A DNA stretch of 64,000 nt from NCBI GenBank assembly GCA_036674765.1, contig JARVKI010000020.1, positions 124,001 to 188,000 of the forward strand, in the 5' to 3' direction. Origin of the DNA: Seiridium cupressi. Lineage: Eukaryota > Ascomycota > Sordariomycetes > Amphisphaeriales > Sporocadaceae. The position numbers and the translations under genes are program-made. The number at the start of each line of letters is the position of its first letter. Position 1 is the stretch's first letter. The notes below the pieces were generated by a model. The model was not told the origin of the DNA. It made no database searches and worked only from the letters and a program-made list of their open reading frames with translations. Below are positions 22,903-33,508 of the stretch, piece by piece.

Positions 22903-24807
22903 CTACTTCTTCTTTGGCTTGGTCTTGTCTACAACGTCCACCCACTTGGCATCGATCCCTCTTTTGGCTAAGACGTCACCGATGAGCACCTTGCGTTGGT
23001 CGCCTTGAACCACGACCTCTAGCAAGCCTGGTTTCCCGCCTGTTAGCTGACCCGCGCTTGCTGATCCGGCGCACTTCTTCTGCAGCTCGGGGGTAAGTAG
23101 CTGCGGATCAATGAAGAAAGGCTCCAGATTCCAGACTTTGGTAACGACCTTGGTGCCTGTCCTTTTCTCCACTGTAACATGAATCTGGGGCGGCGGCCCA
23201 GCCTTTGGCTTTGGTTCCGCTGCCGAAGGAGTGCGTACGATCATGTGGTACGGTTGACAAAGGTGAGTGTCCTCTAAGATACGTCTTTGCAGGGTTCCTC
23301 TTGCGATACGGCCTGCTGCTATTGCTCTGTTGTCTTCCACAGAAGGATTGGACCCAAGGATATTGTTCGCGATGAAGGGGTCTAGTTTGATACTTGATGC
23401 TCCTTGTCCGCCAAGGTCGGGGTGTTGTTCAATATAGGATTTCAATGCCGAAGAAACTTGCTGTGCACTATAGAATTCCGTCTTGGATGGTAGCAACGTT
23501 GGTACGAGTTTTGATGATGCCCGATAGACGCTCTGAATGGTGATCTTCTGCCCTACTGATGGGTCGTTCGATGAAGAGGGTCCGCTTGGTTGAGCTTGGC
23601 TGGGTGCTGCTTGTGTGTTTGTCTTGGGCTTCGGCAAAGGATAAGGTCTAAAACCTGTGACCTTTGCATCATTGAAATCGATATCAAGAATGACTGTCTC
23701 CCCGCCACTTCGATCTTTCGATTTGAGGAGTTTATCCTTGTCCAGATGTTTGATGAACTTCTTTGCGTTCTTCCACGACGTTTTCTTAATGTTGTAGTGT
23801 TGATTTTGTAATCGTAGGTTAGGCTGTATCATGTTCGAGATCAGAAATGAGGGCTGAATGGGGAACTCGAATCCATAATGAGGCGCGGATCCGTTGGCTT
23901 TCGCTTTATGAACAGCGTAAAGAAATGCTTGGTTGAACGCATCGTCCACCTCCTTCGTCGTCGGCTCATGTTCTACTTCGTCGACGAGATCTTCGACACG
24001 GATTTTATTGCCATCGAGTGTCTTTGCCAATGGCGCGCCACCGTCGTCGTCATGAGCATCGTCGCCATCTTGCAGATGGACCTCGCTAACCGCGACAGCA
24101 ATGTCTTCCGTCAAGCCTTTCCAGCCCTCCACACTATCGGGGGCCTCCCTCCCACCACTGCCGACGATCTTCCAGCTCCAGAGCTCATCCCCAGCCCAGT
24201 GGAGGCCTTTGACAGCAATGCCCTTTTGTCCCCGGAGATCGTCGCCAAGCTTGGCGACATCTATATCGCAAGTTCCCACCCACAGCGGCACCGTGTCCTT
24301 ACTGATGCCTGCCACAGCCACCACAGCGCCTTTGATAGCCCTCGGATCCCATGAGGTGCTGCTTGCTTTGACGAGACCTGGTATCATCAAGTCGGAACCA
24401 TGCGCGAGTTTCTCCTCCACGACGAATTCCGGGGTATGCAGCAAGGGCACAATATTCGGGTTCTGCCATAGCGTATACACCGTGGGGATCAACTTGGCAT
24501 TCTTCCCGTACTGAAACCATAAGATCCGCTCTTCCTGATCTGGATGGGTTCCGACGTAAAGAGTGCCACTCACCAAGGACTGGCTCGGTCCGGAGGTGGT
24601 GGTAAAGTGGGCGCTAGACGTTGATTCGGGAAGCAGCGAGTTGCGCAGTGACGACACCGTCGTCTGTGGGGTTGTCGCATCATTACCCGGAGGATCTTGT
24701 GAGGGGACCTGGATCCCATAGTCCTGGATGATCTGGTCTGCAAGCTTCCGGCGGTCGGACGACCGAAGCGGCGACAAATTCTTGATCTCGGGCCTTTTCT
24801 TGAACAT
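22903..24807 (-). CDS. TMA64: Translation initiation factor eIF2D (ligatin/Tma64)
   Basis: A single-exon gene of 634 residues. The N-terminus MFKKRPEIKNLSPLRSSDRRKL is the typical ligatin start, followed by a PUA-like part with IPTVYTLWQNPNIVPLL and HGSDLMIPGLV (about residues 110-200). A SWIB/MDM2-like middle region follows, and then a C-terminal SUI1 (eIF1-like) domain with IHVTVEKRTGTKVVTKVWNL. The factor binds the 40S subunit, helps recycle ribosomes and can place initiator tRNA without GTP. It is cytosolic and usually single copy. The ORF is open further upstream to 24918, but the family start fits Met at 24807. The very end is lysine-rich (KTKPKKK). Confidence 0.95.
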   Translation of the reverse strand: MFKKRPEIKNLSPLRSSDRRKLADQIIQDYGIQVPSQDPPGNDATTPQTTVSSLRNSLLPESTSSAHFTTTSGPSQSLVSGTLYVGTHPDQEERILWFQYGKNAKLIPTVYTLWQNPNIVPLLHTPEFVVEEKLAHGSDLMIPGLVKASSTSWDPRAIKGAVVAVAGISKDTVPLWVGTCDIDVAKLGDDLRGQKGIAVKGLHWAGDELWSWKIVGSGGREAPDSVEGWKGLTEDIAVAVSEVHLQDGDDAHDDDGGAPLAKTLDGNKIRVEDLVDEVEHEPTTKEVDDAFNQAFLYAVHKAKANGSAPHYGFEFPIQPSFLISNMIQPNLRLQNQHYNIKKTSWKNAKKFIKHLDKDKLLKSKDRSGGETVILDIDFNDAKVTGFRPYPLPKPKTNTQAAPSQAQPSGPSSSNDPSVGQKITIQSVYRASSKLVPTLLPSKTEFYSAQQVSSALKSYIEQHPDLGGQGASSIKLDPFIANNILGSNPSVEDNRAIAAGRIARGTLQRRILEDTHLCQPYHMIVRTPSAAEPKPKAGPPPQIHVTVEKRTGTKVVTKVWNLEPFFIDPQLLTPELQKKCAGSASAGQLTGGKPGLLEVVVQGDQRKVLIGDVLAKRGIDAKWVDVVDKTKPKKK

Positions 24808-25318
24808 TTTAACGCTCAGAATGCCAGAGTCGTTAAATGACTCTGCTGTTGCTGCAGCGTAGTGAACAATGGGAAGGAGAGGAGCCCACTCGGAAGGCGG
24901 GGCGAAATGGAGGGGCATTCTAGTGCCCTGTTAGGTTTTACTGGTCACCATCATATAGAAATGTCATTGTTTTCCACAGAATGCATCATCACCCCATACT
25001 TGCGAGATACGGACGTGAACAGGCCAGACGTCGTGATGGACAACAGTTGTCGATGTTTCGATGCGAGGCTTGACTATAGAGTTCGATCGGGACCACAACC
25101 AACTTATCGCATTATCTTCACCACTCCTTTAGTCCGTATCGTAACTCCTTCTGCCGATTTTCCTTGTTTTTTCCCGATCAACCTGCCTCCCAACAAGGCC
25201 TGGAAAGCTCCTCATGCCATCGGAAATAACGAATTCTCCAGGGCATGGCTTCTTCGTCAATCTCCCTTTAATTATGTTCAATTTGGCGTCTCCAAACTTC
25301 CCTGTTCTCTGAGTCCAA
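24808..25318. other. Promoter region of TMA64
   Basis: 511 bases between the TMA64 start and the stop of the next minus-strand gene. No distinct element was recognised. Confidence 0.5.
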
Positions 25319-26495
25319 TCACTGTGAAATCGAATGGGCCTCAACTCGCACCGTCATCTGCTTGTTGGTACTGGGCATATGAGCACTGAGCACGACACCG
25401 CCGTCCCCATTGATAAACCAGCCGAGACGTCCCAGGTTACGAATGGACCATTCTTCCATGACCCACGCACTACCACACCTGGAGTCAGTCTTTACTTCTT
25501 CTAACATGTTTGATGAGTTGTCGGGAGTTGAGAACCATGTTTCAAGAGCAGAAACGCTCAACCGGGACCCGGTAAACTCCCAAAACAGGCTATACGGGAC
25601 ATGAAATAACTCTGGAAGTTGCTTACTGCTGCGACCATGTTCGCTGCTCGATGCGAGGCTTACCTGTTGAAAACTCCTGTTCATGCGGCGTGGTAGGGAG
25701 GACAGGAAATCTGCGAGCGACCCAAGCTCTGAAGTGAAACATGGCGTAGGCATTGGCCTTCTTTAGGTCGAAGAACGTCTCTTTGACTTCGCGGAATGGG
25801 CTTTCCGTGTTCTTTTCGAGCTTGACGAGGTAGATTGGGAAGGCGTACTTGGAAAGCTCTTGATTCTTGCGCTTCAAACCCCGATCATTAACATTTGCTA
25901 AAGCAGAGTTCTCAGCTGCAACCAGGCGTTCCGTAAGCTCGATCGGGTACACAATTCCTAGCACTGCATCTCGCTTGTTGATCTCGACGGCAGTAGTCTG
26001 GAGATTAAGGACCCAGACGTTCATGGCCTCAGCAGGGGGATGGTGTGAGCGCGATGCAGTTCTCCGCTGTGCCTGGGACTTCGAGATGGAGGGGGAAACT
26101 CCGTCTTCAGACTTAATGCGCGGTGTAGCAGGCAGGCCACTGCTCTCATTCTTGGCAACTCGTACTCTCTTGGGACTCTGACTACCACGCATAGGTTTCT
26201 CGTAAGGGACAAGAAGTCCATCATGTTGAGCTCCTTCCAGTGGTCGCTTGACAGGCAGCTTGGGGGCGGGACTACCATTGGCTGCTGGCAGAGAAGGACG
26301 GGTATAATACGGCCGTCGCGGTAGAGGTTGTTGCGGTACAGATTTCCGAGTGACGACTTCGTCGTCAGTCGCATGGACTCCCTCCCGCGATTGCTTCTTC
26401 TGCTCGTCCTTCTGAGGACCGGAAATATTGGTACCTCCGTTGGAGGCAGGTGTCTCCATCTTGGGCGTCTTGTCGTTGTCTATTGTGAATGGCAT
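25319..26495 (-). CDS. Fungal protein of unknown function, probably nuclear
   Basis: Two exons (26495-25664 and 25500-25319) joined over a 163-base intron give 337 residues. The phase is kept (EFST joined to EEVKTDSRCG). I do not recognise the family. Residues 1-160 are charged, Pro- and Ser-rich and likely disordered, with basic patches (KRPLEG, SPKRVRVAK) that may act as nuclear localisation signals. From about residue 165 a folded domain starts (NVWVLNLQTTAVEINKRD), containing helices with many charged residues (LKRKNQELSKYAFPIYLVK). The C-terminal exon has alternating strands (RLGWFING, DGGVVLSAHM). The intron choice is my own; an unspliced frame would end at 25623. No function should be assumed. 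Confidence 0.7.
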
Positions 26496-28551
26496 CTTGA
26501 TAAAAAGCACAGGGTCTCAGTGACTTGACAGGAATTGTCGAAATACGAATCTGCAGAAATTTGGTCCAGTAGTCTGTTAGGCTGTGAAAGCAACGGTGAC
26601 CTTTGGAAGTGGCCAATCAAGGCGAATTTCTTTTTTACAATGGACTTCACAACGTTGACGTGTGAGTGGCCAGGCAACGGTGTATTATCACTGGAATTCA
26701 CTCACTCAGCGAGAGCTATAATGATCTGTAGTCGTGCAGGCTCCAACAGGCTGGATTCCCCCTACTGCACGAACCAGAACCCAATGTATTGTTAAAGCAT
26801 GGAGCTTGGCGGGCTCAAGAAGGGAATAACCAAGCCAGCTCCAAACCAGCTCAATGGGGAACAGTCAAACAAAATCCGAGCTGTGAAGGCCGGATTCTTC
26901 GCAAATGGCAGCAAACAATCTTTCCTGGGAGAACATAATAAACAGCTCTAGTTGGATTTAGATATGGGTTATGGGGAAAATTTTCACATACTCCGGACGA
27001 TGATATGTGGTTCTTGTCCGATACTAGGAGATATAATGGTTAACATTGTAATTTGGGAACCAAGTTCGTTACAACGGATACAGGTCAATGTTGCAACCAG
27101 GTCTCATTGTGCTGTCCACCGTTTCAACCTCTTGCCGCATGCAGACATAAAACTCATAGCTAGGGTTGAAACCACGAGCACAACAAAGAGAACGCTCTAG
27201 GCAAGGATTGATGGCTTGCTAACATATAAGGGTACCTCTTCCATTACCAGCCGGTAGAAGAGTATACGAGACGTACAAGGGTTCCGTATGCCGATGATGA
27301 TCAACAGCAATATAATTCTTTGGTGGTTTGCATTTGGCATAGTAACTGACTGGAAAGTTTGTTTTCTATACTCCGGGCCGAGATCATGGTTTTTAGCAGT
27401 CTAGAATGGGTTTAGTTAGTCCTTGCTTGGAGTTCCTATGGTTTATTTATGAGCTGTACGCGAAATTTCGAGGGCATTTACATCACCGCTATGCCGCTCT
27501 TCTATAGGATAGCCAAAATCGTGGAGCGTAGGCTTTCATTTAGCATAGCAAGGTTTCACTCTGTGCTTATTGAGCCATTCAATCAGACAGCACTATCAGA
27601 GCAGTCAGTAAAGAATGGTGAAACGACCAGTTTGTTCTCCCTTCCACAACTGACTTTTTAAAGAATATCCTTGATTGAACACATCAAGCTGCACCTTGCG
27701 ACATGATGTTCAGTGCTTCAGAACTCGTAGATTTATTTGTTCGTAAAGAGATCAGAGAGATAAACACGTCATGCTTTTCTGCTGAGCTTGTGCGTATTAT
27801 TACCTTAATAGGAAAATATAAAGGGCAACAATGAATGTTTCTCACACAATGATCGTTGAGCCGCAGCCGGCAGCCCACTGGTTGCTGCGTTGGCGGACAG
27901 AGTGGACGATGCCTTCCTACTTTCTAATTGATAAATTTTCAGTAACTCCCGTAATTACGTCAACTCCGTAGTTATAGATCTTATGAAATCGTAATCGTGA
28001 AATAATAAATTTCATAACCCTCTTATTTAATGCTTACTTATAATAAGAAGTATTTAAGTACTTATTCCTTCTTATAAAGCCTCCGCTAATAAACCCACAG
28101 AATTAGCTATTTAAAAAGCTTTATTCTGTATAATACTTATTAGCTAAACAATTATTATTTGGTTAACAATTATTAGTAAGGAAGCATTGATTGTTATACC
28201 ACACTCGCTGTTTGGCCCATATGGATTTGTTTGATTCCCTACAGTCCCACTTTGGTACCTATTCTGCCTCATGTAGCTAGCACTTGGCCAGTGCGGGGCT
28301 GCGAGCTGCCGCCCTTTTGTTGCCCGAAAGGCGCAACGGCAGGACACTCCGGTCCGGACAGAGTGCATACTGTACCGGTTGAGTCAATTCAGAAATTGAC
28401 TACAGTATCTAGGTTAGTAGGTTAGTTGCCTGTACATTTCTGCCTTATCTGGGACCGCATTCTGTCTTTCCATTGGAGCCAGTGCCTTGGACCCTAGAGC
28501 ATAGCATCGAAGTCAACCTCCGGCACGACGGAGCGAGGAAGCGTTCGCACC
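26496..28551. other. Two-kilobase gene-poor region with an AT-rich island
   Basis: No ORF here looks coding. From about 27920 to 28180 the DNA is strongly AT-rich, unlike the flanks, and includes the imperfect inverted repeat listed separately. The last 350 bases before 28552 are the promoter of the PLP enzyme. Confidence 0.5.
28039..28077. repeat. Imperfect AT-rich inverted repeat
   Basis: TTATAATAAGAAG on the left and CTTCTTATAA on the right face each other around a centre near 28057, within an AT-rich block. It may be a remnant of a small inverted-repeat element or simply low-complexity DNA. Confidence 0.4.
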
Positions 28552-29985
28552 ATGGATGAAAAAGTGGCCGACAAGCCTTTGCTTGAATTTGGCCCCCAGT
28601 TATTGCAGCACTTCTCTTTCGAACCTGGCTATCACAATCTTAATCATGGTACACCCCGGAACGCTCGTGAGAAATTGAGAGCTTGCAGCTGACCCTTCCA
28701 CCAAGGTTCATTCGGCGCAAGCCCCCGCGAGATCCAGTCACGCTTGCATCACTATCAGGACCTGGCGGAGGCCCGACCCGACCCATTCATCCGCTACGAC
28801 CTGCCCAAACTCTTGGACGAGTGCCGGGCAGCGGTCGCGCAACTCCTGAATGCACCTGTTGAAGCCGTCGTTTTCGTGACTAACGCCACCGTGGGCGTGA
28901 ACACGGTTCTCCGAAATCTCAGGTGGAATGACGATAACAAGGATGAGGTTCTATACTTTAACTCCATCTACGGTGCTTGCGGCAAGACGATTGACTACGT
29001 CGTTGAATCTAACAACGGAAGAGTATCATCGCGCGAGATTTCGCTCGCTTATCCCTGTGAAGATGAAGATATCGTGGAGGCCTTCAAGAGTGCAGTACAA
29101 AAGAGCAAATTAGCAGGGAAGCGTGCTAAGATCTGCGTGTATGACACCGTGTCCAGCCTCCCAGGTGTTCGCTTCCCATTCGAGGATATCACGAAAGCCT
29201 GCAAGGAACTCGGCGTCCTCAGCCTCATCGATGGTGCGCAAGGCATCGGGCAGATCAAGATTGACCTGGGAACGTTGGACCCCGATTTCTTTGTGACAAA
29301 CTGTCACAAGTGGCTCCATGTTCCTCGAAGCTGCGCAGTGTTTTACGTTCCGCTCAAGAACCAAGAGCTGATCCCTTCGACACTGCCAACATCGCACGGC
29401 TACGTGCCGAAATCAAGTACTCGGTTCAATCCTCTCCCTCCGTCAGAGGAGCGCAAGTCTCCCTTTGTGACGAACTTTGAGTATGTCGGTACTATGGACA
29501 CAAGTGCATACCTATGCGTCAAGGATGCTATCAGGTGGCGGAAGGAAGAACTCGGTGGCGAAGATAGAGTCATGGAGTACATGCAGCGTCTTGCAGAGGA
29601 AGGCGGGCGCAAGGCTGCGGAGATCCTTGGAACTAAGATAATGGAGAACCACAAGGGAACTCTGACTAAGTGCGCAATGGTCAACGTCGGGTTACCTATG
29701 TGGGTTCGCCCAGCTGTCGAGACACAGAAGCCATTCACATATCCACCCAACGACATCGTGCTCTCATCTGATGAGGCATTAGACGTGGGCCAGTGGATGC
29801 TGCGATTGCTCATACATGATTACAAGACCTTTGTTGCCCTGTTCATTCATGAGAATCGAGTATGGGCTCGACTAAGCGCCCAAGTGTATCTGGATGTTCA
29901 CGATTTTGAATGGGCAGGGAGGACATTGCTTGAAGTGTGCAAGAAGGTCGCTCGCAAGGAGCATGTTGCCACAAGCTATATATAG
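28552..29985 (+). CDS. PLP-dependent class V aminotransferase-fold enzyme (Egt2/epimerase-like)
   Basis: Two exons (28552-28648, 28706-29985; 57-base intron) give 458 residues. The fold-type I PLP enzyme has LNHGSFGASP near the start, LIDGAQGIGQ with Asp208 for the pyridine nitrogen, and the Schiff-base Lys234 in TNCHKW. The nearest families I know are the fungal hercynylcysteine-sulfoxide lyases of ergothioneine synthesis (Egt2), the isopenicillin-N-epimerase-like proteins and the loline-pathway LolT; these cannot be separated by eye. It is likely cytosolic, as there is no targeting sequence. It converges on a SAM methyltransferase and lies near an aldehyde dehydrogenase, so it may share a small pathway with them. 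Confidence 0.88.
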
Positions 29986-30469
29986 ACTCGAGATACTGCC
30001 TCCCTGATTACACTGCATAACGAAGAACATAGCGAAGAGTATAGCAAAGATCCGAGTTTATAGATTGAACATTCAATGCTTCACTAGAAGGATTTCCCAG
30101 TCACTAGCACCAAATCCAGATGACGAGAATATTACTTGATTGCGAATCTCATGTATAACCTTGCTGAATTGCATGACAGTAATGACGGTGGAATATCTCA
30201 CGGCCTTGTTGCGGATACCCATCTCTTGATCATTTGATCGCGAGGCGGGATCGCCGAGTACAGGACACTATAATAAATAGTTAGACCCTACTATGGGAGG
30301 CGCTACTATCCTCTCGTCACCAGGTATTCAAGGTGGTTTCCACAACTACCCCCAAATATAGATGCGCTCGGAATCATACTCAATACGAAGAAAAGCAGGC
30401 AGTGAAAGAAGCAGGAAAGGGCCAACTAAGAGCTCTTACAAAACCTCGGAAATACAATGGAATCGGATG
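29986..30469. other. Intergenic region between convergent genes
   Basis: 484 bases between the stops of the PLP enzyme (+) and the methyltransferase (-). No coding or RNA feature was seen. Confidence 0.5.
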
Positions 30470-31375
30470 TTAGTCCTTGAAAGTCACCCATACCTCAAAG
30501 TTGTGTCGCCTTATTTGACTCTCGTCAAAGTTCGGATTGTCAGCACTGTTCGACCTCGTACCACTGGCTAGCAATTCAGACTTCACCTCCAGCTTCTCGA
30601 TGCGATCTTTCCATTCGCCGCTCTCGGCAACCTCCTTCCACATGGTCTCCCAGCTTTCAACATTGTGCCGGTACTTGTGGCTATAACCAACAGACACATT
30701 TTTGCGCAGGAACGGTCCCGCGACCACGTTGCCGACCTGCATCCCGAGGAGCAGCACAGGGCCGCCCGTGTCCTTCCTCAGCAGTCGCAGCGAACGATCG
30801 GCCGCTTTCTTCTGGTCTTCAAGCGAGAACAGATGAAACACGGCGGTCATTTGAAGGACCGTGACCTTGTCGTTCAGGAGTCTCAGCTGGTCATCGGGTG
30901 AGGTTGAGAACAGGTCCGCCGGGCAGAGAAAGTGGTCGCGGGGCAACTTCTGCTCGTCATTGAACAGCTTGAATCCCACGTCGATCAGACGCTGCTCGAT
31001 GTCGCTTGCCCACAGCCGCGCTATTGGCGCGCCGTCGTACACCAGCTTCCGCACATCCTGCCCAAAGCACGTCCCGAGATCCAGGAACAGCGGCTCTAGC
31101 TCGCCCTCCTTGGTGGGCTTCTTCAGTGGGCCCAGGACGTGCTCTTGATATGCCGGAAGTCCTGCGAGATCGAAGTTTAGAAATCGCAGACTTCCAATGC
31201 ATGGGTAAGGGCATTTCTCATAGGCCGCATTGCGGCAATTAATTACATGTTCGGCGTGCGCATCCTTGGGGATCCCGGAGTATGTCTCCAAGACCTCTGA
31301 GGTAGCAGGTGGGACGCTCTCGACTGTCTCCTGGAAGAACGACTGGTAGGTCGAGGGCTGCGTTGTAACGGACAT
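30470..31375 (-). CDS. Class I SAM-dependent methyltransferase
   Basis: A single exon of 301 residues starting at MSVTTQPSTYQSF; the ORF is open a little upstream, but this Met fits the family. SAM-binding motif I is FLDLGTCFGQDVRKLVYDG, followed by the acidic end of strand 2 in ASDIEQRLIDVG and VTVLQMTAVFHLF as post-motif. The CPYPCIGSLRFL segment before motif I is typical of the fungal group that includes meroterpenoid and other secondary-metabolite methyltransferases (AusD/Trt5-like). It probably methylates a small carboxylate or hydroxyl group in the cytosol. It shares a 340-base divergent promoter with an aldehyde dehydrogenase, which suggests joint control. The actual substrate is unknown. 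Confidence 0.88.
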   Translation of the reverse strand: MSVTTQPSTYQSFFQETVESVPPATSEVLETYSGIPKDAHAEHVINCRNAAYEKCPYPCIGSLRFLNFDLAGLPAYQEHVLGPLKKPTKEGELEPLFLDLGTCFGQDVRKLVYDGAPIARLWASDIEQRLIDVGFKLFNDEQKLPRDHFLCPADLFSTSPDDQLRLLNDKVTVLQMTAVFHLFSLEDQKKAADRSLRLLRKDTGGPVLLLGMQVGNVVAGPFLRKNVSVGYSHKYRHNVESWETMWKEVAESGEWKDRIEKLEVKSELLASGTRSNSADNPNFDESQIRRHNFEVWVTFKD

Positions 31376-31715
31376 TTCGGTAAAGTGGATATGAGTAGCT
31401 GTAGTCAAATGTCTTCGTCTCATAGAATTTAGCGGCTCGCATCCCCTCCGGATGTCTATGGCTCTAAATCATCATATTGATCACATCATTCAATCGCCGA
31501 CGGTTTCCGACCCACCGCCGACCGCCGACCTGGAGTTCTCTCCGTGCCGGAGCAATCTTAACAGGCGCATCCCGCCTTGCTACGATTGAGCTTTGCTGGC
31601 GTGAAACATTGCTCGCATACTCTTGTAAAATCACTTTCATCATAGCGTTTGCCTGCAATCCTCTTCCCGTAGCATTGCAGTTTCACAGCTGGTCTATACG
31701 CCCACATTGATCAAA
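31376..31715. promoter_or_regulatory. Divergent promoter between methyltransferase and aldehyde dehydrogenase
   Basis: 340 bases between two divergent start codons; must hold both promoters. No named binding site can be given with confidence. Confidence 0.55.
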
Positions 31716-33377
31716 ATGACAGAGCCATACAGCATGTGGGTCGCCGGCCGGGAGCGACCAGGGAAGGCGGAGCTGTAAGCGCGGCACTCATGAATGTCAC
31801 GGAATAAGACACGGGCTGACAAGAACACAAAGCATTCCGGTCGAAGATCCCGCTACTGGTGAGATATTTGCACAGTATGATATGTCTCCAGCTATCACCA
31901 CCCCATGTACTGATGAGCCACTAGATGCCATGCAGCCAGTGCGGAGGACGTCGATGAGACGGTTCATCTCGCCCATGCAGCATTCAAATCGGGTGTCTGG
32001 TCCAAGGCGCCCAGGCATATCCGCGCAGACGTTTTGGAAAACGCAGCTGCGCTACTGACAGCCACCCTGCCAAGCCTTATTCCCCTCGAAGTGCAGCAGA
32101 CGGGACGAGCCATCCGTGAGATGAACGCGCAAGTGCCATCGTTGGTGAGATGGTTCAAATACTACTCGGCCTTGCTCCGGACCGAGGAACGAGCGGTGCT
32201 GCCGACGCAAGGGAAACTACACAACTGGGTGGAGCGGGTGCCGCTCGGCGTCGTCGTCCAGATCACGCCTTTCAACCACCCCCTCCTGATCGCGGTCAAG
32301 AAGCTTGCTCCCGCGCTGGCAGCAGGGAACAGTGTCATCGTCAAGCCCAGCGAGCTGACGCCACTGACGACGATTCTGCTGGGCAAGTTGCTGAAGGAAG
32401 CGGGCTTGCCGGACGGCGTCTTCAACGTGCTCCCGGGCTATGGTGCTACCACGGGCCGCGCCTTGGTGGAACATCCTCTCGTGCGAAAAGTAGATGTCAC
32501 CGGCGGAACGGTCTCTGGACGAGCAATCGGTTCTATTGCCGGAGGTAACCTCGCCAGGTTCACCGCGGAGCTCGGGGGCAAAGCTCCTCTTGTGGTATTT
32601 GAACAGGCGGACGTCGATGTGGCCGTCAACGGCATTGCTTTTGGATCGTTCGTTGCCAGTGGGCAGACATGTGTGGCGAGTACACGGATCATTGTGGATT
32701 CCAAGATCTTGCCGACCTTACTGGAGAAGCTGGTAGCGAAAGCCAAATCAATCACAAGACGGATGGGGGCGCCTACGAATCCGGAGTCCATGATGGGTCC
32801 TGTGATCTCAGCAAAGCAACTTGGTAATATCGAAGCGTTGGTCGGTGAAGCATTAAAGAGCGGAAATGCAGAGGCATTGACTGGCGGCAGCAGGATGTCT
32901 GGTGAAAGCCAATTGGACGGGACTGATTTCTCGAAAGGCTATTATTACCCCCCAACAGTGTTGGTTTCCAGCTCCAAGAACAGCATAGTTGACACACGCA
33001 TCTGGAGGGAGGAGGCATTCGGGCCAGTGATTGTAGTCGTTGGTTTCGACACGGAAGAACAGGCAATAGAACTGGCGAACGACAGTGAATTTGGACTTGG
33101 CGCAGCTATCTGGACGAAGGATCTGGCTCAGGCTTACCGGGTGACCGATAGAATTGAAGCTGGCATCGTATGGGTCAACACACATCACCGCAACGACCCT
33201 AGCAGTCCATGGGGAGGAGGCAAGTCATCCAGTGGTGTAGGGAGTGAAAACGGGGTCGATGCGTTCAATGAGTACACGACCATGAAGAGCACCATTATCA
33301 ACTATGCTACTCCGGAGGAGTCGTTGGCCTCTGAGGACTGGTTTAAGGAAGGCAGCGGGAATGTGAGATATGGATAA
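31716..33377 (+). CDS. NAD(P)-dependent aldehyde dehydrogenase
   Basis: Three exons (31716-31774, 31824-31874, 31925-33377) give 520 residues. The first two introns are 49 and 50 bases. The second uses the CACTAG acceptor so that EIFAQ joins CHAASAEDVDE in frame. Rossmann and catalytic parts are intact: QITPFNHPLL, KPSELTPL, the general base Glu252 in ELGGKAP and the nucleophile Cys286 in GQTCVAS; EEAFGPV is near the C-terminus. The enzyme oxidises an aldehyde to the acid with NAD(P). No targeting peptide is evident, so it is likely cytosolic. It belongs to the broad salicylaldehyde/medium-chain-type group rather than the main acetaldehyde form found at 35.6 kb. Its divergent link to a methyltransferase suggests a catabolic or secondary pathway. 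Confidence 0.92.
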
Positions 33378-33508
33378 GGGCCAAGCAAGTATGTAGTCAG
33401 CCAGCCAGACATACGTAGGCTCATTGGCCAAAAAGTTTGGATCAAGCCCTAGGATGAATCATGTTGCATTGTATCATTGTGATTATGTAAACCCACACTG
33501 ATCCCCTC

